From: Trebonia sp963771985
Lineage (GTDB): Bacteria > Actinomycetota > Actinomycetes > Streptosporangiales > Streptosporangiaceae
DNA: 64,000 nt
Direction: 5' to 3'
NCBI GenBank assembly: GCA_963771985.1
Contig: CAVYVO010000032.1
Span: 248,001 to 312,000 of the forward strand
Each line of letters opens with the position of its first letter. Positions within the stretch are counted from its first letter, which is position 1. Of the stretch, positions 17,584 through 26,148 are shown piece after piece. A program made the translations under genes and the position numbers. The notes under the pieces were generated by a model. The model searched no databases and was not told where the DNA came from. It saw nothing but the letters and a program-made list of their open reading frames with translations.

Positions 17584-17948
17584 GTGATTCCGATCGCTGG
17601 CTGCGGCTTATGATGGCCTGGGTTCTCGGATGGCCAGAACGAGCAGTATCGTACTGTGCCGGGATGGTAGCTCGCGAGCCTGTTATAGCTGGCAGGCTGA
17701 GGTACCGGGCTGCCACTGCCAGGTCGCCAATCGCGGGAGTCTGTGAACCATATGCTGCCCGGCATCGAGATCTGCTCGCCAGGTCCTCATAGAGGAAATA
17801 CATGCTGATGCCTGGATACAGGAAAGCTGCTCGCGCGCAGCGGCTGGTGAGGTCATCCCTGAAGGAGCGGGCTGTGCCAAGAAGTTTTTTGTGCTTTTTT
17901 CCGTGCCGAGAGCCGCGCGTGTCTGGGCCGCCGATGCCGCGTACCTCA
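17584..17948. other. Intergenic stretch, no gene seen
   Basis: 365 bases without a supported gene; it presumably contains the promoter of 16729-17583. It has lower GC than the flanking DNA on the right. Confidence 0.3.
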
Positions 17949-18812
17949 TCACGCATCACGCCCGATCAAGTGCAGGCGGATGGCCGCTTCCATCAGGGGC
18001 AGTTCGCTCATTGTGCAGGTCTTCAGCAAGGAGACCCTGATCCGGCTCAGGTACGCGTCCACCAGGCGATCTCGTTGCGCCGCAGCGCTGGCCAGCCGGG
18101 CGGCGGCCACCTTGGCCTCCCGGGCGGCCGTCCTGGCGCGCAGCCGCGCCTGAGCCGCCCGGAACGTCTCCGCGGCCCGCAGCGCACGGTAGCCGATCAG
18201 CACGAAGCCGGCCGTCGCGGCGGTGAACAGTACTGCTCCTACTAGGGCGGCGATCGCGCCGTCGGTCCCGACGGTGTCCGGGAACAGGAACCGCAGCACG
18301 CCCAGGCCGGTCACGAACGCGGCCAGGCCGCCGGCCAGCAGGCGCCAGGCGCTCCGGCTGCGCTCGCTGTAGTGGTCCAAGGCGACCTCCCCGCCGGCCA
18401 GGGTGGCCAGGAACAGGCCGGCCCACAAGACGGTCTCAAGCTGGTCGTTGCCCACCGCCTAGGCGGCGAACCAGCAGGCCACCGTGTCGAGCCCGACGCT
18501 GGCCGCGGCGATGGCGACCTGCCGGACCAGCGGAGCGCGCCGGTTCGGGTGCTCGGCCTGGACCGCTAGGTGAGCGTCATGCTCCTCGCCGGCTTCCCGC
18601 CGCGCCCGTTTCTCCTCCTTGCGGCGACGGCGCACCGCGTCGCCCTCTTGATGCACTCGGGCCCACAGTTCCTCATGGGCCTTGTTGGCCGCGTTGAACT
18701 CACGGACGGGCCCGGCGATGTCAGGGATGTCCGCGCCCTCACCCGAGGTGCCGGCTGGCGCGGCGAGTGGTCCCGGCTGCCGGTCCGGTTCGTCCAATGG
18801 GGTGGTTTCCAT
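17949..18812 (-). pseudogene. Membrane protein gene interrupted by an in-frame TAG
   Basis: Start at ATG 18812 (METTPLDEPDRQPGPLAAPA). The first part is hydrophilic and basic (DAVRRRRKEEKRARREAGEE), then VRQVAIAAASVGLDTVACWF AA begins a membrane helix. It is cut by TAG at 18459-18461. In the same frame the helix continues at once (VGNDQLETVLWAGLFLATLA), then LLAGGLAAFVTGLGVLRFLF and a third hydrophobic segment, and ends in a long Ala/Arg coiled helix to 17949. Translation could restart at GTG 18455. A single CAG-to-TAG change explains the interruption. Family not recognised; the architecture is like small plasmid membrane proteins. Confidence 0.65.
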
Positions 18813-19072
18813 TGGCCCTCTCCCCCTCCTGCTACGGCATCCGGTTCCGGGAGTGCTGGACCGGGATCCCGCCAACCTTGGGCGACACGCCGTTATGCGG
18901 CCTTTTGCCCGCTTATGCAATCCCTTGTAGAGTTCGCATAAGCCACGTAAATTTAGGCTACGACGACTTACGTTATGTAGTTACACAGACATGCTTGTAA
19001 TAATTTCGTGAAGTTCGCGATTGTGGAACTATCGTTGGCGCAAGACTGAGGCGTGCAATCCATGGAGGCACG

Positions 19073-20194
19073 GTGGCGATGCCAGGCGCCCAGCCCACTC
19101 CGGAGGCGGTCAGGCTCGCCCGGCGCCTGCGGGAGCTGCGGGAACGCGAGTTCACCAGGCTCACGCAGGCCGAGCTGGGGAAGGCTCTCGCCGACGGCAA
19201 GAACTCGGTCAGCCCGGCAGCCATCTCGACGTGGGAAAACCCGGCGAGCGGACGCTTGCCGCCTGCCGCGCGGCTGGAGGCCTACTCCCGGCTCTTCTGC
19301 ACACCGCGGTCCTTCGAGGGTGGCGCGCATATGCTCGGCATCGCGGAACTGACCGTCGATGAGCTCCGCCGCATGGAGGAGCTCAAGCAAGAGCTTCTGA
19401 ACCTGCGGGACAGGGCGGCGTTCCGCGGCGAGGCGACCGCTTCTGGCCGGGCCGAGTCCATGTGGCACTTCCCGGACGGCTCGTCCATCACGCTAGTCTG
19501 CTCTCGCCTCCCGTCCGAGCTGCGGCCTCCACAGGCTGATCGCAGCTATCTCAACTATGCTCGCTTCGCCGAACTCGCCGACCTCGACACGCTGATCGAG
19601 ATTTACGGGGCAATTAAGGCCTACAATCCCACGTCGCGGGTTTATATCAGACCAGCGCAGGACTTGACTCCGCACCATGTCACGAATCATCTCGTGCTCA
19701 TAGGAGGAAGGACCTGGAACGCTGTGACCCAATCGTTGTCCCGCATTTTTCCCATACCAATCGAAAGCGAGGACCCGGGCGAATGCGGCGCGATAGCAGT
19801 CCGCAATCCTGACGGCGAGAAAAAGGAATTCTCATATACCCTGGCCGATGGCGAGCTGGTCGAAGATGTCGGATTCTTCGCCCGCGGGGAGAATCCTTCG
19901 GCGCCACGGTTGACGCTGACCATCTGCAGCGGCATTACCACCCGAGGCGTACTTGGCGCGGCCCAATGCTTCATCGACCGAGAGATGCGGGAGCGGAACG
20001 AGCAATATCTCGCACCGCACTTTCCGGATGCATCCACCTACTGTGTAGTCATGCGCGTCCCGGTCGTTAACGGCTACCCCCTGACGCCCGATTTGTCCAA
20101 AGAAGAGAACCGTCTCTTCGAATGGTCCGACACAGAGAGGCTTATGCAAAACCGGGAGTATGGCGGCTCATCCCGCCGATTCTCGGAATCTTAA
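19073..20194 (+). CDS. HTH regulator-like protein with LVLIGG domain, 3' end replaced by an IS
   Basis: 373 residues from GTG 19073 (GGAGG 5 nt upstream). Residues about 10-70 are an XRE-like HTH (ARRLRELREREFTRLTQAEL, SPAAISTWENPASGRLPPAA), about 95-120 a helix that could dimerise, and the rest a sensor-like domain: LVLIGGRTWNAVTQSLSRIF, AIAVRNPDGEKKEFSYTLAD, LTLTICSGITTRGVLGAAQC. That domain resembles the membrane-anchored protein at 16729-17583. The last 19 residues come from the IS inserted at 20137; without the IS and one target copy the gene would end EWSDTETDAE at TAA 21103-21105. It heads an operon with 21118-21294 and 21291-22004. The present product is probably near full length and folded. 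Confidence 0.8.
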   Translation: MAMPGAQPTPEAVRLARRLRELREREFTRLTQAELGKALADGKNSVSPAAISTWENPASGRLPPAARLEAYSRLFCTPRSFEGGAHMLGIAELTVDELRRMEELKQELLNLRDRAAFRGEATASGRAESMWHFPDGSSITLVCSRLPSELRPPQADRSYLNYARFAELADLDTLIEIYGAIKAYNPTSRVYIRPAQDLTPHHVTNHLVLIGGRTWNAVTQSLSRIFPIPIESEDPGECGAIAVRNPDGEKKEFSYTLADGELVEDVGFFARGENPSAPRLTLTICSGITTRGVLGAAQCFIDREMRERNEQYLAPHFPDASTYCVVMRVPVVNGYPLTPDLSKEENRLFEWSDTERLMQNREYGGSSRRFSES

Positions 20195-21086
20195 AAGAAT
20201 TGGCGACACGCCGTCTGAAATAACAAGCAACGGCTCCTTCGGCCGATAGAAAGGAGGTTACCACACCAAACCTCTCAACGACGGAGAAGCCGTTGCGATT
20301 CGAGCGTATGTCAGGACTAGACGAAAAGCAACTCAGCGAACTTGAATATCGCGTAGCCGGGCAACTCGAAGAACCATGGGATAAAGAGAACGGCCGTCCG
20401 CGCGAGCTGACCATGCGAGAGGCGCTAGTCGTTACCTGCGGATATATGCGGCAGAATATCATCGAGGAAGTCTGGGCCGACATCTTTGACGTCGCTCAAT
20501 CAACGATATCGCGGTATATCACGTTCCTCACGCCACTTGTCGAGAAAGCGACAGAAGAAGACCGGCCGGCGGAAGAGGACGCAGCGGAGGCCACCCGTGG
20601 CGCAATCGCACTGGTAGACGGCACGCTGTGGCCGTGCTGGTCCTGGGACGGCAAGGGCAAGCTGTGGTCCGGAAAACACAAGACCACGGGACACGGCTCC
20701 CTGATTGTCACGAATCTTCAGGGCCGCATAACATTCGTTTCCGATCCCGTTACCGGAAACCAGCATGACATGGCGAAACTAAAGGCGTCGGCTGTCGAGA
20801 AGATCCTGAAGAAGGCAGGCGGGGTGTTTGGCGACAAGGGATTCATCGGGACTGACTACATCACCACTCCGATCCGCAAGCCGAAATGTCGCGAGCTACT
20901 GCAATGGGAACACGAATGGAACAATCAGGTAAGTTCCTATCGTGCGCCAGTCGAGCGGGCCGTCGCCACCCTGAAAACATGGCGGATTCTTTTCACCGAC
21001 TATCGTCGGCCGCTGGCGACCTTCAAATCATCATTCCGTGCTGCGATCGGACTTTACTTCTTCAAGGAGAGTTTTGCATAATCCTC
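20137..21086 (+). mobile_element. 950-bp IS5-superfamily element with 3-bp target duplication
   Basis: Ends are inverted repeats: GAGGCTTATGCAAAAC at the left and, read inward, GAGGATTATGCAAAAC at the right (15 of 16 identical). AGA is duplicated at 20134-20136 and 21087-21089. Removing element plus one AGA restores the reading frame of the host gene. It carries a single transposase gene (20293-21081). Confidence 0.9.
20293..21081 (+). CDS. IS5-family transposase (HTH_Tnp_4 plus DDE_Tnp_4 type)
   Basis: 262 residues from TTG 20293 with GGAGAAG just upstream; ATG 20308 is the alternative. N domain: LTMREALVVTCGYMRQNIIE, VWADIFDVAQSTISRYITFL (HTH). Catalytic triad region: AIALVDGTLWPCW (D), GGVFGDKGFIGTDY (D), YRAPVERAVATLKTWRIL (E). 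It moves the element 20137-21086 and appears intact, with a stop 5 nt before the right end. Confidence 0.9.
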   Translation: MRFERMSGLDEKQLSELEYRVAGQLEEPWDKENGRPRELTMREALVVTCGYMRQNIIEEVWADIFDVAQSTISRYITFLTPLVEKATEEDRPAEEDAAEATRGAIALVDGTLWPCWSWDGKGKLWSGKHKTTGHGSLIVTNLQGRITFVSDPVTGNQHDMAKLKASAVEKILKKAGGVFGDKGFIGTDYITTPIRKPKCRELLQWEHEWNNQVSSYRAPVERAVATLKTWRILFTDYRRPLATFKSSFRAAIGLYFFKESFA

Positions 21087-21117
21087 AGAGACTGACGCCG
21101 AGTAAAGGGATCACGCC

Positions 21118-21294
21118 TTGGACACCGAAAGCGACCTGGGTGACTCATACCACATCGAGTCACCTGCGGCTCTGCTGCAATGTCCCCCCGGCATCGCAGT
21201 ATCGCCGAAGGCCTTGGACGCGATCATCATCCGCACGATCAGGCTGGAGTCACTCCAGCCCGCAGCCCTCCTGGACGGGTGCGTGAACCAGTGA
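21118..21294 (+). CDS. Small protein between HTH and LbH genes
   Basis: 58 residues from TTG 21118, preceded by AAAGGGA with 7-nt spacing. Sequence: LDTESDLGDSYHIESPAALL, CPPGIAVSPKALDAIIIRTI, RLESLQPAALLDGCVNQ. Before IS insertion its start lay 12 nt after the stop of the HTH gene, and its TGA overlaps the GTG of the next gene by 4 nt, so the three genes are a tightly coupled operon. Family not recognised. Confidence 0.6.
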   Translation: MDTESDLGDSYHIESPAALLQCPPGIAVSPKALDAIIIRTIRLESLQPAALLDGCVNQ

Positions 21295-22004
21295 CCAGCG
21301 GTGACTCGGGGGCGATCGAGTCGCTCAGTCATATCGCCCCGACCGCGATCGTGGGAAACTCGTTCCGCCCGCTTCTAGACGGTCGCCACCTCGAGGCTGA
21401 CGGTGATCCCGCTATGGGCGACCAGGTATGGGTCGGCCACTACACCACGATCGGGTCAGGTGCGGCCATCGGCGCCCATTCGGTACTCGAAGACTTCGTT
21501 ATCGTCCAGCCCAGAGCCGTCATCGGGACGGGAGTCTTGGTGACGAGCCGTTCCTTCATCGGCATCGAGGCTAAGGTCGGCGACAACTGCGTGATCAGGG
21601 GTCATGTCGGCGACAACTCCCATGTAGGAACAGGCTGCAGGATCGCGGGAGACCTCATTCACCGGCAGCTCGATCCGTCGATACCCTGGGATGACCCGGG
21701 CAATGACGAGCCCGCGCCGATCATCGGAGATGGGGCGTTCGTCGGGTGGCGGGCCATGGTCATAGGCGGGGTCAACATCGGACCCGGCGCCTACGTCTGC
21801 GCGGGCGCGCTGATCACCCAGGACGTCCCGGCGGGCCACATCGCCTACGACCGCAACCAGGTCATGCAGCCGCGCTCGTGGCCGGGAGCACGAGGCAAGT
21901 CCGCGTTCTTCGCTGACCCGGGACGGCTGGAAGACGGCCGGGCGCGGATCGGTGCTCGGCTGCGGCGCCCGCAACTGCGGCGTGACCGGGGTGCGAACCG
22001 CTGA
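21291..22004 (+). CDS. Left-handed beta-helix (hexapeptide) acyltransferase-like protein
   Basis: 237 residues from GTG 21291, chosen because of the GTGA overlap with the small gene; an upstream start at 21180 would run through that gene. Imperfect hexapeptide repeats fill residues about 40-150: VWVGHYTTIGSGAAIGAHSV, VQPRAVIGTGVLVTSRSFIG, VGDNCVIRGHVGDNSHVGTG, then IGDGAFVGWRAMVIGGVNIG. The fold is that of gamma carbonic anhydrases and trimeric acyl- or acetyltransferases (DapD/DapH, NeuD types). No clear three-His zinc site is obvious, so a transferase is more likely than a carbonic anhydrase. The C-terminal tail is Arg-rich. Confidence 0.8.
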   Translation: MTSGDSGAIESLSHIAPTAIVGNSFRPLLDGRHLEADGDPAMGDQVWVGHYTTIGSGAAIGAHSVLEDFVIVQPRAVIGTGVLVTSRSFIGIEAKVGDNCVIRGHVGDNSHVGTGCRIAGDLIHRQLDPSIPWDDPGNDEPAPIIGDGAFVGWRAMVIGGVNIGPGAYVCAGALITQDVPAGHIAYDRNQVMQPRSWPGARGKSAFFADPGRLEDGRARIGARLRRPQLRRDRGANR

Positions 22005-22352
22005 TCCTTACCGAGGCACTGGATCCGCCGTTGGTGCGGGGTCGCTGGTTTTGCCAAGGCTCACTCACGCGCTGCAGGTTCCGCATGTCGGCGGCTTCAC
22101 AACCCTCCCCATGAGGCTGTGACCAGCGTACACGCGGGTGGCAGCGCAACAGCAGACAGCCGGGACCTCTCATGCAGCCTCATCGCCTCTGTCACCAGCC
22201 CAGTCCCCCGCTCTGCGTTGGCCGACGGGCAGCCCGGTCACGGCACAACACACGCTAGGCCGATCTGTATGGTTATGCATCGGCCTGCTTTAGGTGAACG
22301 CCCTCAATTGCCGCGTTTAATGTTCTTGCGCTCAGCGGCGGGCCTCGTCAGC
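22005..22352. other. Intergenic stretch, no gene seen
   Basis: About 350 bases between converging genes. I see no gene, RNA or clear terminator. Confidence 0.3.
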
Positions 22353-22685
22353 TCATGCGTTGGCGGCCATCGCGGCCGACAGCAGCCCGTTGAGGCGGTC
22401 CAGGTCCGCTGCCGAATCCGGGTGAAGCTCGATCCAGTCCCGCCGGGATGGATCCCGCCGGACGGCGGGATCAGCGCCGAAGTGGTCCTTCACCGCCAGC
22501 CACCCGGCCCGAGTGATCCGCAGGTCGATCACGCCAGGCGCCTCCAAGTGGGCAATTTCCCGGCTGGCGGTACACAAGGCCGGCTTATCGCCATAACGAG
22601 AGCGCCGTTCCACCGCCGGGCCCATCGCGAGCATAGCGGCCACGAAAGCCTCCCACAGCACGTCACCCTTGTCACTGCTCATCAC
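22353..22685 (-). CDS. DUF5519 (luciferase-domain-like) protein
   Basis: 110 residues. Pattern EIAHLEAPGVIDLRITRAGW, VRRDPSRRDWIELHPDSAAD, LDRLNGLLSAA matches the DUF5519 family, small alpha-beta proteins sometimes labelled luciferase-like with no known activity. Start at the ATG pair at 22685. It is a single gene transcribed toward the LbH gene. Family call from pattern memory; function unknown. Confidence 0.65.
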   Translation of the reverse strand: MMSSDKGDVLWEAFVAAMLAMGPAVERRSRYGDKPALCTASREIAHLEAPGVIDLRITRAGWLAVKDHFGADPAVRRDPSRRDWIELHPDSAADLDRLNGLLSAAMAANA

Positions 22686-23126
22686 AGCCAGGATAAGAGG
22701 ACAGCAGGAGACCGGTTCAATGTTTTACTCTCATGCCGCTGACCGCGCGGCGCCCGTGCGCGGCGTCTCCGCGAGAACGTCTGCTCACGCTGCGACCGAG
22801 CGCCTGGAATGCTGCCCCGAACCGGCCTGGCGTGCTGTCAACACTCGGGCAAGGGGCCACTCGTGGTCGCGGTCGGGAGCGCTTGTCCGTTAGGCACCCG
22901 ACTCCGGTCTCAGGCGGGTCGCGACATGGCGTGACCCGATGCCCTGCTTAGGTTTGACCAAGCGCGGACTTCAATGTAGGACGACGCTGGCGAGTTGTGG
23001 ACACCTGTGAGCTGCCGGATAATGATTCGATGCGGATCTGCAGCATGGGACGACAGGAGAGACCTGACTCGGTCAGGACTACCAGTGTCTTTAAGTCTTC
23101 ATCGGAAACAGTTGACGGAGTGATAC
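22686..23126. other. Intergenic stretch, no gene seen
   Basis: 440 bases with no supported gene. The right half (22960-23120) is lower in GC like the endonuclease gene that follows, and probably holds its promoter. Confidence 0.3.
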
Positions 23127-23443
23127 TTGTCAACTAAGCCTGGTTGGGAGGATTATCAAGACAGGGTTGCTGATTTCTTGTCCGGGATGGGTTTCGACGT
23201 GAAGGTCGACGAGACCATCCGAGGCGCACGGGCCGAGCATAAGATCGATGTCACAGCTCGCATGAGCATTGCAGGTGTGGATCAGTGCTGGCTTATAGAG
23301 TGCAAGTCATGGAAACGGCGGGTCCCGAAGGAGCGGGTACTTACGTTTCGAGGGGTCGTAGAAGATGTTGGTGCCGATCGAGGTCTTCTCTTCTCTGAGA
23401 GCGGCTTTCAGGCGGGAGCGATCAATGCAGCCCAAAATACGAA
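23127..23443 (+). pseudogene. Restriction endonuclease-like protein, 5' part (split by IS)
   Basis: About 105 residues of original gene. WEDYQDRVADFLSGMGFDVK, then HKIDVTARMSIAGVDQCWLI and ECKSWKRRVPKERVLTFRGV give the Mrr-type PD-(D/E)XK nuclease pattern: D in KIDVTA, E-x-K in IECKSW. RGLLFSESGFQAGAINAAQN follows, usual in these proteins. The ISKra4-type element enters after AAQNT, and AAQNTNVTLTSLEEF is restored when the element and one 9-bp target copy are removed, joining 25174-25669. GC is lower than in the IS. The family cleaves foreign or modified DNA; here it is interrupted. Confidence 0.8.
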
Positions 23444-25164
23444 GGGTGCGGCTCTTCTGGGGTGATGCAGTGTGGAGCGTTTTAGTGCGCTAGGTGCGGC
23501 TGTGTCCGGTTTGGTCGTGTCGGTGCGTGCGTAAAGGGCTCCTTCCCGTTACGTTCCTGGTTGTCTCAAGACCAGAACGGAAAAGAAGGAGCCCGATGCA
23601 AGGGTATGCGCCCGGGCCGGACGGGGCGTTCGCGGAATCGGGGAAGTGCTTCCGCGAGCTTGAGGACTGGCTGGCTTCGGAGGACGCGGCGGGGCTGCAG
23701 CACGGTGAGCTGGAAGAACAGCTGGACGCGCGGGGCCGGGAGCTGCTGCGGCAGCTGTTCCAGGACCGGCTGGACCTGACGGCCGCCCGCGAGGAGCGGC
23801 GGCATGACGTGACCGGGGAAGACGGGGTTCCGCGCCCGCGCGGCGAGAAAGGCCGCGCCCGGCCGCTGATGACAAGGTTCGGGCAGGTCACGGTGTCACG
23901 GATCGCGTACCGGGCGCCGGGCCGGCCGAACGTGCACCTGCTGGACCGGGAACTGAACCTGCCGGAGGAGAAGCACTCCCACGGGCTGCGCAAGACGGCG
24001 GCGATCGAGGCGGCGCGCGGCTCGCACCAGGCAGCGGGCGATGCCATCGCCCGCGCGACCGGGGTCCGGATCGGGAAACGGCAGGTTGAGGAGCTGGCCC
24101 GCCGCGCTGCCGCGCACGTGGAGGCGTTTTACCTGTCCCGGGTGATCAGCCCGGCGCCGGATGGCTGGCCGCTGGTGCTGACCTTCGACGGGAAGGGCAT
24201 CGTGATGCTGCCGGACGCGCTGCGCCCGGCCACCGCGAAGGCCGCCGCCGCGGCGGAGGGCAAGCTGGCGACCCGGCTGTCGCCCGGGGAGAAGAACGGC
24301 CGCAAGCGGATGGCCGAGCTGGCCTGCGTCTACGACGCCGCCCCGGTCCCGCGCACCCCGGAAGACATCATCAGCACCCCCGCGCAGAAGAGAAGGAAGA
24401 AGAAGACGCAGGCCAGGAAGCCGAAAGGGAAGGGGAAGCCGCGCGAGCCGCAGGCCAGGGGCAAATGGCTGACCGCCTCGGTGACCGATGACATCCCCGC
24501 CGTCATCGCCGCCGCCTTCGACGAGGCCGAGCGCCGCGACCCGCAGCACAAGCGGGAATGGGCGGTCCTGATCGACGGGAACAACACGCAGATCGAGGCC
24601 GTCACCGCGGAGGCCGCCCGCCGCGGCGTCACGGTCACGATCGTCATCGACTTCGTCCATGTCCTCGAGTACCTGTGGAAGGCTGCCTGGTCCTTCTTCG
24701 ATAAAGGCGAGCCGGCATCCGAGGAATGGGTCGCTGGCCAGGCACGCAAGATCCTGCACGGGAAAGCGGCCCAGGTCGCGGCGGGGATCCGGCGCCGCGC
24801 CACCACCTACGGCTACTCCGCGGCCGAGCGCGCAGGCGCCGACGAGTGCGCCCGCTACCTGGACAACAAGAAGGACTACCTCGGCTACGCCGCCGCGCTG
24901 CAGAAAGGCTGGCCCGTCGCCACCGGGATCATCGAGGGCGCGGCACGCTGGCTCGTAAAGGACAGAATGGACATAACGGGCGCGAGATGGGGCCTGGAAG
25001 GCGCCGAGGCCATCCTGAAACTCCGCGCCCTGATCGCCAGCGGCGACTTCGAGGACTACTGGCGCTTCCACCTCCGCCGCGAGCACGAACGCATCCACCA
25101 CGCGAAATACCGCGAGAGCCATGTCCTCGCAGCATAACCAACTCACCTCAAAAGAGCCGCACCC
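23444..25164 (+). mobile_element. 1721-bp ISKra4-type insertion sequence with 9-bp target duplication
   Basis: Terminal inverted repeats: GGGTGCGGCTCTTCTGGGGT at the left and, inward from the right, GGGTGCGGCTCTTTTGAGGT (20 of 22 matching over the full arm). Target duplication AAATACGAA at 23435-23443 and 25165-25173. It encodes one transposase (23596-25137). Confidence 0.9.
23596..25137 (+). CDS. ISKra4-family transposase
   Basis: 513 residues from ATG 23596 with AAGGAG 8 nt upstream. Family wording: FGQVTVSRIAYRAPGRPNVH, LDRELNLPEEKHSHGLRKTA, then catalytic segments VLTFDGKGIVML (D), WAVLIDGNNTQIEAV (D) and ATGIIEGAARWLVKDRMDIT (E). A basic insert RRKKKTQARKPKGKGKPR lies near residue 265. 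It appears intact, with its stop 27 nt before the right inverted repeat. GC is much higher than in the gene it interrupts. Confidence 0.9.
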   Translation: MQGYAPGPDGAFAESGKCFRELEDWLASEDAAGLQHGELEEQLDARGRELLRQLFQDRLDLTAAREERRHDVTGEDGVPRPRGEKGRARPLMTRFGQVTVSRIAYRAPGRPNVHLLDRELNLPEEKHSHGLRKTAAIEAARGSHQAAGDAIARATGVRIGKRQVEELARRAAAHVEAFYLSRVISPAPDGWPLVLTFDGKGIVMLPDALRPATAKAAAAAEGKLATRLSPGEKNGRKRMAELACVYDAAPVPRTPEDIISTPAQKRRKKKTQARKPKGKGKPREPQARGKWLTASVTDDIPAVIAAAFDEAERRDPQHKREWAVLIDGNNTQIEAVTAEAARRGVTVTIVIDFVHVLEYLWKAAWSFFDKGEPASEEWVAGQARKILHGKAAQVAAGIRRRATTYGYSAAERAGADECARYLDNKKDYLGYAAALQKGWPVATGIIEGAARWLVKDRMDITGARWGLEGAEAILKLRALIASGDFEDYWRFHLRREHERIHHAKYRESHVLAA

Positions 25165-25669
25165 AAATACGAATGTCACATTGACAAGCTTGGAGGAATT
25201 CGAGCGTAATTTTTCAGCTGAGGTCTCATCAGCGAGGGCGAAAGTCCTTGATGAAAGAATCGCAAGGCTCATGCAAGCGTTCACGGCGATTTGGGAACTA
25301 CCCGAATCTGAGCGAGCTGCAGTTTTCGCTCAATACCCTGGACCGCCTGGGTTCCCTGGGCTTCTTGAAGGAACACCACACGCAGTGATAGGCGTTACAG
25401 CGCCATTGTCACAAATGAGGCAAGCCCTTGAGGACGCTCGGTTCAATCGCTGGCCGGTCATCTACTACCCGCTCGGCCATGCTGATGGTGAGTTTTTTCA
25501 GGTGACGGAATGGGAGGGTCTACTATTCGTAGTCGAAAGAACCCTTATCACTTGTGAGCGCATCTATGCTCATATGACTACTTCAGATGCTGGCCATGTG
25601 GATTGGAGAGACCTGCAGCCGCCAGATTTGGTCGAGTTGCTCGATGCCATCCGCAATCCGAGTTCCTAG
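25165..25669 (+). pseudogene. Restriction endonuclease-like protein, 3' part (split by IS)
   Basis: Continuation of the gene at 23127: TNVTLTSLEEFERNFSAEVS, then helical text LMQAFTAIWELPESERAAVF and WPVIYYPLGHADGEFFQVTE, ending EDLLDAIRNPSS-like (VELLDAIRNPSS) at 25669. An open frame from ATG 25121, starting in the IS, may still express this part. Joined with the 5' part the protein would be about 270 residues: an Mrr-type nuclease domain plus a C-terminal domain I do not recognise. Confidence 0.7.
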
Positions 25670-26148
25670 ACTCATTCTGGGTTCTATAGAAACGAACCCG
25701 AACATATAGCACCGATTTCGCGTGATGGCCATCGGAATTCGATCAGATGAAGACACATACTAACGGACGCGTTCGCGGCGCGCGTCTGACTCGCTTTTGG
25801 TGTCGATGCGTGCGCAGTGGATCTCCCTCAAGGGATCTCCCTCGAGAAACTGCCGTCAATTACCGCCAACCGTCTCAGCGCAATACCCCGGCGCGTGGTG
25901 CACTATCATGCCGCGGACAGGGCGAGTTGACACAGGTAGTGCTCGGCGCTCTTGGGTAGCAAGGCATCCGTCGCTTGGGTTGTAACCGCTGAGCAGCTGT
26001 AATGTAACGTTCAGTCGCCCTGCGGCAGCGCGCGAGGGCGAGGTGGCCCGCAGCACGGGGCGCGGCACATCCGCGACCTCGGCATGGCCGGGCGCGCTAG
26101 CTGTAACGAGGCCTGCGCAGCCTGCCTACAGCTTGCCCTGGCCGCTGC
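25670..26148. other. Intergenic stretch, no gene seen
   Basis: 480 bases. It starts at lower GC then becomes GC-rich near 26030, perhaps a module boundary. No supported gene on either strand. Confidence 0.3.

Noticed and set aside
23896..25284. 462-codon minus-strand frame opposite the ISKra4 transposase
   Set aside because: Antisense shadow; the plus frame is a complete family member between exact inverted repeats.
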